From positions 57,878,001 to 57,942,000 of the forward strand of contig NC_133030.1 of assembly GCF_048771995.1 (NCBI RefSeq): DNA of 64,000 nucleotides, written 5' to 3'. Below are positions 35,401 to 48,000 of the stretch, piece after piece (within the stretch, counting starts at the first letter, position 1; the number at the start of each line of letters is the position of its first letter). Made by a program: the position numbers and the translations under genes. The DNA is from Taeniopygia guttata. Lineage: Eukaryota > Chordata > Aves > Passeriformes > Estrildidae. The notes under the pieces are model-generated. The model did no database searches. It saw nothing but the letters and a program-made list of their open reading frames with translations, and was not told where the DNA came from.

Positions 35401-38400
35401 TTTTCTTCTCCTCCTTAATCCTTCTGGAAGGTTGGATGAAGAAAATTCTAGAGTTCCTAAGTTCTGCCTCTATGCTTAAGTTTATACATGTAAGTTGACG
35501 ACATACCAGTCATTTTCTCAAACTCTGAGCTGCTCAGAGTTTACACATTACACTATTTTCTGTGTCTAGAAATTGTATTGACCCTGAAAGCACAATGTGC
35601 AAAACCCACCAAAAAAGGAGGTCCATAAAAAAAGGATACAATGGATGTACTTCCTATACCTAAACCAAATGTTACTGACAATCTAAGCCCCTTTCCTCTT
35701 GTGTTTGGATCTTGGTGTCAGGAATGGGCTGTTTTTTTATACTTTTTCCTGTTTTAATTTTAATCTCTTCATGAAGAATAGTTCCTGTATGTTGGAGTTA
35801 TTTGCAACACTTCAGGGATGTCTATATCTTACTAATTTATATAGAGCAATGATTTCTTTAACATATGGATTACTAATTATGTTTCTCCATTCTTCATGCA
35901 TTCAGATGTCTTTTTGTTTAGCATTAGGGTGATCAGTGTGGGTTGTCACCTTGAACAGAAAGCTTTGCCTGACATCATGAGCTGATCTCGTAGGCTGAGA
36001 TTGACACCTCAGTTATTTGTCTCCAGAATGTCATTGAATGAGTTAAGCCTCATGTAAAGGGTCAAGTTCTTGAGAATGGATGTGTGTTGTAATTTTGCCT
36101 TACTAACAGGACAAAGCAACTGCAGCTCTGTTCATTGTAGCATTTGTAATGTCACTCTGAGCTGTCTGAGTTCTCCTTTTCCATATGAAGCTCCCAAGAG
36201 GCAGAATCCACTTGGTTCACAAATTCCTGGACTTGCATATTTCCCAACAATTCTTCAAGACCCACCAGCATTCCATATGATTTTTCCCAGGGTTCATGTG
36301 ATTGATTCAGCAGCAGTCCAGTTTTATGCTAAATCTTTCTAGTGTGTTATCACTGGGATCAGACTACATGCTTTAAATTATCTTATCAGAAAAGGCTTAG
36401 CAGTGTTTCATGCTATCCTGTGTTCAGGAACATGAAGATTCTATAGAGAGAGAATAGAAGACAATGGAAAATTTTGAAACTCTTTGTGGTGCAGTTTAAA
36501 TTTTTCCTCTTTTCTAACAGATGTTTTTCTCTTCTATCAGAGAAACATTAAAAAGAAAAATTAATGACAATGAGTGTACAAGCCCAATTGCAAATAATCC
36601 TGGCTCAAAAAAGGATGCCCACTTCTGTGCAGTCTGCAGTGACTATGCTTCAGGATACCACTATGGGGTCTGGTCCTGTGAAGGCTGCAAAGCATTTTTT
36701 AAAAGAAGCATTCAAGGTAGGACAAACAAATTTTGATAACCTGCTTAAATAAATTGTTTCATGTGACTAGGGGCTGTAGCAGTTGACCTAGTAATGAGCT
36801 GGTCTGAAATCCTGGTGTCTGATGCTCCATGATGAAAATAGAGCAACACATGATTTGGCTGTTTTATCTCTTGGCTCTGATGTTATCAATATCTGGCAAT
36901 ATTACAGAGTGAGCAATTGATTTCTTTAGGGAAGAGGTGGAATGCACAGCACAGTGCAGCACAGGCCTGGCTGGGATGGCACTGCAGACCTGTGAATCTG
37001 ATGGGGTTTGTGGCCCAGCTTAGTTGTGGTAATTGAGAATTAGTTGTCATAGGCACAGCAAGAGTAGGCAATTATCTGGAGACTTTTCTTGCTGGGAGCT
37101 CTTCCTGACAAGAGTCTATTGCCTGGAGCTCTTGAGTCATAGTGTATAATATCTACACACTATGGAGGATGGAAAAATATGTGTAGCATATATCAGGTGC
37201 TAACCTGATGATCATTAATGCTCAACCCTCCACTCCTCAGAGCCTGCGCTGCAATATCTCTTACTCTCCCAGTCTCTCTATCTAAGACTTCCACTTCCAT
37301 GTTTAAATTGTTAAATATTTGCTGTTTAGTTCACGTTTGCTGCGTGGCTGCAGTGTGAAGTAACTGTGGGGCTCCACATTTGCTGTCACAGCCAGTGGAA
37401 GTCGCTCAGGCACAGCACTGCAGCTTTGGAGCACTCAGTTTCTTTAACCTTGGCCTGGTTATCCTGATCTTTGGCCTCATCTTGGGTCTTTTGGTGGAAA
37501 ATCATTTCTATTGACATTGGCTGCTACACATGGATACCAATGCAGAAAATCCTACTGCTGTTTGATCTTTAATGTTCCTCTTCTCCTTCTGCCTGCAGAG
37601 CCTTTAGGAATCTTCAGATATTTTCTTTTCACTCAGTATGGCAGAGATGGTGCCACTAGCAGAATCAAATTTAATTCAGAACTTGTTTTGCCTTTTCCAT
37701 TCATTGTGCAAATCCTGCAGAGGTGAATAGCAATTTCTACAAGCTGGTGCAAGTACTTTGGATTTCTAAAATAATTGAAGAGACCTTTGTGTACAGTTTG
37801 TCACAAATGGAAACTGAATTTAATCTCGAGGTGTTTTCTATCAAGTCAACGCTTTGCCTCCTCTGTGTTGCTCACACGTATTTGGGCCACGAGCAAGTTA
37901 CCCACTGTGGTCTTTTGTACATCTCAGTGTACCCTGTCAGGTAATGGTGTTTGTAATTCAAATGAAAGAATAAAAAAAGGCAAATAAAATAAAACCAGTT
38001 CTTGGCATAAAATACTTATCAAGCACTCAGTTGCAATGGTTGTTATGTGGGATATTGTGCATTAAAATAAAAGACTTCTAGGCCTGCCATAGACCAAAAC
38101 ATTTGCCTTATTAATAAAATTAAAATTAGAAGTATGACTAAGCAACTGTGTGTGGTCTCCTTGGCTTGTCTGAGATTGTAGTGCAGTCCATTTGTCCCAC
38201 ATCACTGAACATCTGCCTGCAAGTTAAATTATCCCAAGGCCACAAGAGTTTTAAATCACTTTATATTCCTGTGTGCAGCAGAGAGCTTCCTCCTCCTCTC
38301 CCTCCATGTTGTGTGAAGGGTGATAAACAGTAATTTGTTTTTTAGTCATATCTGCCAGTAGGAAATGGGACGAACTGTAACATGATCTCTTCTTTTCAAA

Positions 38401-38980
38401 ATTGTCAGTTCAAAAATTCAAGGTTAAAATAATTCTAATTTTGCACGGCAATACTCACAATGGTTCAGTTAAATAATTACTCTTGAGGACATGAACTCTT
38501 GGATTTTTGCCAAGTGAAAAAAAATCACTCTAGTAGCTGTATTTTTGCCTGATCTTATTCTCGGTTACGGAAAAAAAAAAAAACCCAAACCAATTTAAAA
38601 AGCTGTCTGGGAGAAAAGATATTAAGAAAAGTAAATGAGCGAGTATTTTTTGCATCCTTTGGTAATTGCTGTAAGAGATAGTCCCACTATTTGGCAGGAG
38701 ATGATTCAACTTTATTTACACCAGGAGTGTACCCAAGTCCAGTTTACAGTAATAAACCTTTGAACCAGATTATTGATTAATGAAATACAGAAATGTAGAG
38801 GGGTTGTGTGGGAATGAGGTGATATGGGAAAGAATAAGGAGAGAACAAAAGAGGCTGCAGTGAAAACTGATGAAAGTGAGATAAACACTTGTCCAGAATA
38901 TCTAAAACTTGCACCCTCTACTTGTGCTTTTCTTTGTAGTTATAGGATGCATTATTTCATACCAGTCTGCTTTTATCTTG

Positions 38981-39024
<44 letters not shown>

Positions 39025-42000
39025 TTAACTTTGGTCCAGGGTCAATCCTCCAAAGACTTCTTCATTCCTGGAACTCACCACATCAGAGTTCAGTAAATAG
39101 AGCTGTAGTTTACTTAAATCTTTGCAGGACTGAAGCTGCTCTTTTCAATTCTGCTGAGGGAAAAAAAAAAAAAAAGAAAATCTGGTATCTGCCAGCTATA
39201 AACTCCCAATATACAGTAAGAAATTGGAGGTTGGGAACAAATTTCCACAAGAGTATATGTTCCATTTTCAAAAAATTAGCTGGCTTTAGAAGGTGCTTGG
39301 TTATCTGACAGTCACCACTATAAAGCTGAGTAGTGCTGTCTGGTTAATTTTGAGGCCACAGGCTGATGTTTAGGACAATATGTATTTTTGCATCAGTTGA
39401 ATTAATGGAGCTTAGATATATGCACACAAAAAAACCCTGAGTTGTTTAAAGCTGAGAACATTCCTGATTTGGGAAATGACCAAGATGGCTGGAAATGTTA
39501 AATTTTCTGTTCTTGCCCTGCTGCAGGACACAACGATTACATCTGCCCAGCCACCAACCAGTGCACAATAGACAAAAACCGGCGCAAGAGCTGCCAGGCG
39601 TGCCGGCTGCGGAAATGCTACGAAGTGGGGATGATGAAATGTGGTGAGTTTGGCACGGCTGAGTTCTGAGCTGGGGTTTTGCTGGTTTTGTTTCTTTTTT
39701 TCTTCCCTTCAGCCAATTCTGTATCTTGTTTCCCTTGGAATCCTAAGAAGGCACAATAACTAAAGCAAGGTTATCTAGGAAGGAATGAACTGATTCTTAA
39801 AGCTGAAGAAGACTTGTTGTTTTCAGACCTGTGGGAAGGGGAAAGGTGTAGGTTAAGAGTGAAAACCATATAACCTCTGCAGAGGTTTGGGGACACAAGT
39901 TACTTCCATGCCATGCAGAATGGGAAATGAAGAGCTGCTGCTTCCAGAACCTTCCAGAGCCAGTCTTTGCTCATGTGAGGTAAAGGAGCCTGTGCTGTGC
40001 TCTGCTGCTTGGATGCTCTGCAGGAGCAGCAGTGTCACGTCGAAGCAGTAGTTAATTAACCCAGCATTCCACCTCTGATGGTGGCAAGAGTGGGTGCCTC
40101 AGGAGGAGTGTAGGAATGAGAGCAGCACCTATGTGGAACTACTGCTGTCAGCTCTCAGCTTCCAAAAATTGCTGGTTGGGGATGTTACTAGAATCATAGG
40201 TTTTCTGTTGTCCCTGTTTTTAACCCTATAAAGGTGTAGCATCTATGACATTCCTCAGCAGCTTGGCCACCCATCCTGGGAGGAAGCAGCTCTCTGGTTA
40301 CCAGGCTTTTGTGGGGGGCTTTGCTGGGGCAGTGAGGGGAAGGCATTGGGAGAGAAGTTCCTTTTTTTGAACAAGCTATCTTCAGATGATGCCCCACAGC
40401 TCTTCCACCAAAAGAAATAGTGAACCACCACTTTTTGTCACTGCACCACTCAGAATTATCCAGCCTTTTCTTTTATCCCTGTCTTGTACTTACAGCAATG
40501 TGGCTTCAATGCAGTTGATAATTTATAGATGATGCTTTAAAGGTTACTTTTAAGAAAAAAGTTATTTGAGAAATGTTTCTATCTAATGTATGCTTACAGT
40601 CAAGGTTTGCTGTTTCTTACAGATTCCCCAATGTATGTAACAGAAACAGGCTGGGAAAATAACCCATAAGAACACTGGAATGGACAGGAGAAGGTCCCTG
40701 TGCTTGGCTCTCCATGATTTGCAGCTGTGTATCTTGTTTCATCCCATTTAATGCAGATACCTATTTCTGTTTCAAAACTAGATTCCGTTTTCATCCTCCC
40801 ACAGCTTTGATCTGCAGACTGTTTGCAAAATATGACTTCTTTCATTAGGAACATTGTTTAGAATTTCAGCCTGCATTTATTGCTGAACAATTAATGTCCA
40901 TTTTTTTTCTGGCAACAACATTGTCTTTTAGCATAGAGCCTCCTCTTCTCTTGTTAATGGCCTGGTTTTGTTTAAGGACCGCATCATATCCTCTCACAAC
41001 CTTTGTTTTTGTTGGATAAATAAAGCAAGAAGACTTCTCTTCTTGCAAAATAGAAAAGTAGATGAATCTGGAAATCATCAGGGTAGCTTGTCCCTCCACC
41101 TGCTCCAGGCAGAGATAACCCAATTTGCACTTGGATACCCAGAATCATGGACAGCATTCCTGCAGTGACTCCTCACTGCAGCAGCACTGATACATTCCTG
41201 TTGCTGCAGGAGCTTTCCTCTGCACATATCCCAGGATCCTATTTGCCTTTTCCAAGGTAACATCATGCTGGCAGTTCATAATCACACCATGATCTGTTAT
41301 GACTGCAGTCTCCCCGTTCATTTCTAGCTGACAACTCCCAGAGTAGAACTGAAATTTCAGCAGTTCTTTCTATTATTTTTGTACTCCTCAAGTACATTTA
41401 GTTTTTTCTGCTCAAGTCAGATGCTTCTTTCTATGTGAAGCTCCTGTCTTTTCCTGCAGTGATGGTGCATCTCAACTTTATTGTTGTTTGGTCTTACCTC
41501 CAGGAAGGAAAGTTTTATGCCTGCAAATAAGATTGCTTTCAAAATCTTACTTTCTTAATGGTGCCACTGTCTTTTGGTCATTTTTATGACTCAGAATTTT
41601 GCTCAAAGTTTTTCCAAGCCCCAGTTTCTATAGAGCCCCAGTTCTGGAGTTGGAAGGGTTTGGTAAAGATTGATTCCATAATGATATTATAAGGTAGACC
41701 TCCACAATGCTTGCCTAAAATTAATGCTTTTATCCTAGCTGTCCAGAAAGTCTTGGTGTGTGATTAGACCTTATAGGCACTGTGGTATGACAAGTAATAA
41801 ATTATAGTATGCACTTGTGTCCTAGCCTGTGTTCCCTTGAATCTTGTCACATATTCATGAACATGTTTTTTATAATCATTTTATAATAATGATTGTCTGC
41901 AGGACATTGGTGACTATGCTAGGCAAAAGAAAAAAGACATTGAAACTATAACTGAAAAAAAAAGTACTTTTAAATTATTAGTTTATAAAATAGTAGCACT

Positions 42001-45000
42001 AAAGCTTGAAACTCTTGAGAATTTAATTTGAGAGTCTGAACAATTCATTTTCAGAAAAAAAGAACATAAAAATTACTCAGAACCGTCTGAGTCACCTGAT
42101 GAGTTAAGTGGCACCTGTGAGTAATGGTGGTGTATGGACACATGGTGACAGACATTTAAACCAGATAGATTTTAAGACAGTATTTCCTGCATGAAATGTA
42201 AATGCCATTTCCTGCAGACCAGAGCGATTGTCTCTCAGACATTTTCTCACAAGAACTGTGCTTTAATAAAAACTTTTTATTGTAGAAAGCCATAAAAGAG
42301 AACACTTTGTTTTTAATGCCAGATTTTCTGCATCTCTGCTCCTTTCTGAGGTCGCTTAGTGAAAGGATTGGTTCACATCTGCTGAAGGCCTGGATGGATG
42401 GAATGGTTTGTGAGTGCATTTTTGCTCAGTGGAGACTTGTGTCCAGCAGAAGAGATAAAAGAAGTTCAATTGCCACTTCGTAGTTTGAGAGCTCTTCATA
42501 AAATCTTGTCACCATTCCCATCATACCTTTAAATCCTTGCTTTGCATATTATCAATAGACAACTTGAGAGAAAACACACACTTAGGAACTTGTTTAAAAC
42601 AAGTTTATGTACCTAAATCTGATTAAGCAATACAGGCCACCTTCCATACAGTAGGAGATGGCAGAAAAGTGTTGCTCTACAGCTTCTTGGTCTGAAATTC
42701 TCTCATATGTCATCACCTTCAGAAATGTTAAGAAGTCAACCCAACAAGCCACAGGTGTTTTGGTGGAGGCCAGCTTGGGATGCCTTGTGTTAAGGTGAAA
42801 CTGGATTTTCTTATGAAATATTCCATCATTGCCAAAAGCACCAGGGTCGTAGACACTGCATCTGCCAATTCCTCTGCAGGAAATCTGTGTTCCCCGCTGT
42901 TCCAACAAGGAAGCTGCTGCTAAAGTTTGGCAGTAGGACTCCTAACAGTGGTAGAAAAATAATTAACAAAAAAATTGCACTGTCATCAGGAACAGAGGAA
43001 ACAGAAAAACTGCCATAAACTCTGCCTAGAAAATGAGATAAAACAAACAAGGATAAAGCTGATCTTCCCTTGGAACTTTCTGGTGTTTACCTGTGGAGCT
43101 GAAATGGACTTGGACTATTTGTCAAAGGCAGTGAAGGAGAGGGGAGTTGCTTCATCACTTTTCACTCTTGGAGCAGCTATGCCCTGCTTTGCTTTTGGTT
43201 TGCTTCCTGAGGCTCAAATAGACTTTCTTTCACAAGGAGTTTTCAGTTTCCCTGACTTTTATTTCCCTTCTCTGCATTGCTCCAGTATCTTTCCCCACCA
43301 TGTGTCAGTTCTTAACATGTTGAAATTGTTCCGAAAGTAAAGCTCCTTTCAGCCCTGAGTGAGGAGGCTGAGAGGCCACACTCAAGTGATGGAGAGATGC
43401 TACTCTTGAATCTTGAAAATTTTACAAGTTTGCAGGACAGAAAACAGATTTCTCTGTGGGCTGGTTCAGGATTTGGCCCTTTCTCCTGTGTGTGGCTGCT
43501 GTGTGCAGTTGAAATCCTGTAAAGTACTTTTTACACAGAAAGTAAGTGGGGACAAAATGTTTCAAGACATGCTCTGGACATCAGATGTATTAATTGAATT
43601 TCAGCTTTTATAGCAACCACTATAATTTCTGGTCACGTTCTCATGTGCACACAGGCAGATGGCAGCTCCTTTGTCAGTGGCTCTACTCTTGAGAACTCAA
43701 TTTGAGAGTCTGCTCTGGAGTATGTATTTCCATTTGCTTTGAAAGGTGATTGGAGTGATAAAGATTTACCAATATGTACTGGAGTAGGTTTAAACTCACA
43801 CACTTTCAAAAACTGATTATAAAATATCCAGTGGTAGAATCAGCAATTGCTGCAGAACTGGTTAGTTATGTGAGCCATTGCCAGGGACCAAAATGAGTAT
43901 GAAGGGCAAGATGCCATGTGACTGCCCACCATATCAGACAGCATTTGTGATTTTCAGAGAATTTGCAGAGCTTGAAAAATGGTGTTTCACTGCCAGTAAT
44001 ACCTGCTGTGGCTGAGCAAACAACAGGCTCATTTTAATGACCTTTTTCCAATGTGCCTTACTTCTTATATCTTGGGGTCATTTACTCATGGTCTATGGTG
44101 CTGTAGCTCAAGGTCTTGCCCTTGGTCCAGCATTCTCAGCTGAATACTGCAATTTTCTTGCACAAAATAGCTCTAAATAAGGAGAATGTGGTAGGAAGAA
44201 TGAGGCATTTGATCATTTTGCACTTCTGCAATTGCCTGAGTTACCTTTATAGAAATGAATATTAGATATTAAGAACAGTTCGGGATTTTGTAGCAAAGTC
44301 AAAGATAGCCCCTAATCTGGGAAGCTGTGATTTATTTCTCTGCCTTTACACACATTGATCCACATCTCTGTACCTACTTAAGCAAACATTAGGCTGGTTG
44401 ATAATTATTTATAACATATAGTTTTATTAACAGTTATATGTGTCTGTTGTATGCTAATATATATATATATAGGTAAAATTTATTGGTCCTGCCTAAACTT
44501 TGGATTTGAATAGAAAGAAAAGAAGCTCCTTTACATTGTTTAAAGCTGTTGTTTTAATTGGAAAGACTGGTGTTTTCTGCAGTGTCAGCTGACTAGAAAG
44601 TTTAAACGTAGCTTTCTTTTACTTTAAATACAAGCAGAAAAAAATAGAAAGTATTAATAAATGGTATCTCTTTTAAGTATCTTTTATGCACACTACTTGG
44701 TGATTCAGCCTACTTCTGCTTTGGCAATATATGGTGAATAAAAAAATACCACAAATAACTCAGAATCTGCTTTGGTTGGGTTTATTCCCACGTTGGTTTT
44801 GTCATAAGTTATATTTTCTTTAGTAGCAAGTTTTTTATGTGGAAATGTAATACTCCTAGTCTGGCTTTCTGCACTGGTAATGTTATTATAGAAATTTGGT
44901 ATATGCTTTAAATGGAGCATATTTTATATAATATGAATTGGTTATATAAGAAACTCGATTCAGTTAAATAACCTAAAATAATTGAAAGGGGTTTGCTAGT

Positions 45001-48000
45001 TCCCAGTAAGAACCCTCCACAAGTCTTGAGACCTTTAATACACTCAAAATCATAACCTGATTGAATTATCTTTAGATGGAGCACTGAGTACAGCTGTGCA
45101 GATGGAAATTGGTCAAGATTTTGTCACTTAGAACAGAATGCTGAAGTTCTTTTTAAATTGCTTTTCAATTTGATTTCTTTGATATTTGTTAAAATATCTG
45201 CTCAATTATCTGTGTTTTTATATTCTGTATGTTGATATAAGCTTAAATTTATATTTATAAGCTACAAAATGTTATTTAAAGACCTTTACAACAGTTAACT
45301 GGAAAGGATAACTGAGATAACGCATGTCACAGAGCATTTGGTATTTTTGCATAGCCCAAGAAAGTTTTTACTCTATTCTGCCCATAGCTTTTACCCCCTT
45401 TGCAATTTTTCTTGTTCTGCATTTCAAGGTGCCCCTGGGAAATGTGCTTCAGCTTTCTAAATAGTGAAAACAATGTGCTCTCTTTCTTTGTGGTTATGGT
45501 CTCTCCCATGCTGGGGAGATCCCAGCCATGCAGCTCTGTAGGCAGAGCACCCTGGCACCTGGGCATCTCCTCAGCTGTCCTCTCATTCCAGTTGCCTAAT
45601 TCACTCTCAGCCTTTACTTTTTGTCTTCCCTGATGGAAAATACATACTTTCTGTGCATTACATGATTTCAGAACAGTCTGCGGCCCGCTGTGCCGTTCTA
45701 GTATTTTTTGGAAGCTAACAAACCACTTCAAGATTTTCCTCTTGACCTTTGTGTATTACTCAAGAAATGAGGCTTAGCAGAGAGTTCATTACATTATCCA
45801 GGTGTCTTTGTAGAAAATTGTCTATGCCTTGGTGGCCTTTGACTCATTTCAGGAAGGATTTGCCCAGACTGATGGTGGAAGAAATTGCTTTGTTACTTCT
45901 GTAGTTCTGCGTGGAATATTTTTTTTGGTATTTTCATCAAGTCTCATTCCATGAATCTACATAAGATAATGTCTCATGCCCTGTCTCTGCTGCTATGTTG
46001 CCTTCCCTTAGTTGATATTCATCTGCTCTGGTAACTTCTAGCTAGTTATCATTTGGCTAAGCATTCGGTTCTACAAATTATTTATTTCCTTCAATCCATT
46101 ATTTGTGCAAATATCCTGTCGGCACTCAGCCCATTTCATCATACCCACATCCCTTTCAAAGTTGAAAAACCATCCTTTTTCTAAATGGTGCAGGCCTTAA
46201 ACTGGACTTGCAGCTGAAAAATACTTCCAGTTCCAAAGGGCCTGTCCCACTTGGGTGACTCTGTCCCTGAGGTCTATTCATCAAACCAGCTTTGCCTATT
46301 GGTCTTCTCCCATCTCTTGGATTTCCAGGGAAACGGGGTTCTCCAGTATTCAGAACTTTATTGAGAACTTCTTTAACTTTCTCCTGCATCCAACGTGGTT
46401 TACTGAAGTGAGTGAGGGCCATGGGTAACTGAAAGATCTACATCCTAAAAGTCCTGGAATATTCTGTTGGTCCTTATTCAGTCAAGTTGTTCCTGACTGG
46501 CCTTTGCATTCAGCCCTTCCACAGACTGACCCAAATGCTGTTTGACAGCTGCTGAAAATGTGACAGGGCTATGACCTGGAAAGCCACCTCCACCTTAGGC
46601 TCCTGTGCCACATGAACCTGAGAGTCTGCACTCACTCAGCATCTTACTTAGCTTGTCAACAGTACATGATATTAATTTTTTGCGCCCCCACTGCCCTAAT
46701 TTTAATTTGGCCTATGTTTGGACCTCTTTGCTAGCTGAAGTAGAACTATAGCTGAGTATTTTATGAATGTTATGGTTTTGGAGAAGCTTTTAGACTCTTT
46801 CCTTGGAAGCTATGCAAAAACAGGTAACAGTGATGCTACCAATAACACTGACCAAAAATTGAACAATGTTTAGATTTCTCAGAAGAAATAATTAATTAAA
46901 TCTGGGAATGGAAAGGACCGCTCTTTGCAACAGAAATAACCTTCTACCAATAACACTGACCAAGAACTGAACAATGTTTAGATTTCTCAGAATGAATAAT
47001 TAATGAAATCTGGGAATGTAAGGGACTGCTCTTTGCAATAGAAATAGCCTTCTGCAGACAGACCTCCACACAGGGTGTTTGCTCTTCGTTGTAGATATCT
47101 GAATTCCCTTTAGAGAAACTCCTGCTAGGTTTTTGCGCCACGGGGAGAAAATGGGTTGAATCTTGTGAATCCCTGGCTGAGCATCCAGCTAACTTTGAGG
47201 CCCAGCTGTGCTTGTTCCTGAGGCATCTAATCTGTAACATGGCCCAGACTTTCAAGTCTTTTATTTCCCCCGTTTACATATAAAGCAAAATTTACAATCA
47301 GCTATCTTTATTTGCCTTTAAAGACCTGATTTATATCTTTTTGATGTCAATGGGAGTTTTTCCCTGGACTTCTAAACTGAGTTAACTGAGGTTCAAAACA
47401 AAACATTTTTAAACTTTATTTTTGTTTAGCAGAATAAACAAAACTGAAGTCAGTGGGGACAAAGTGCTGAATGTCCTAGAAACTGAACGCTCAATATTAC
47501 AACATCCAATATTAAAGGTGTCCTGGTCTGAAAAGCAAAACCAGTGAGAGGCTCTAAGTCAGAAATACAATTTATTAGGAAAATGGGAACAAAGAACCAA
47601 ATACATACAATAGCACAAAAGAAGAACCACTGACAGAGTTAGAGATACAACCTGACGCTTGCTGGCTAGGGTGGTGGTAGCAGATATGGTTCTGTCCAAG
47701 CAGTGGTCCTGTAGACTGATGTAGTTTCCTTCTGGATGTCCAGTGTAGAAAAGGTCTCAGCTGTTCCTCTTGCAAGAGGGGATCTACTTGCTGTCTGCAC
47801 AACCCCACTTATATCCTTGATGGCATCCTTTGGCTCCTCCCTCTGGGTGGAGCATCTCACAATAGAATGCTGTGATCTTATCAGTCATGTAGCTAAAAGA
47901 ACAAGTCCTCCTGGAGGGACTTATCTCTGAGTCATGAGATAAGGAAAGAAAGGGTTTGCAGCTCAAGGTGGTAATGGAATACACCCCCATATTATAACCT

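Noticed and set aside
40040..40300. Another ancient retroposon fragment
   Set aside because: A few phrases look like old LINE or SINE sequence, but the match is too weak to support.
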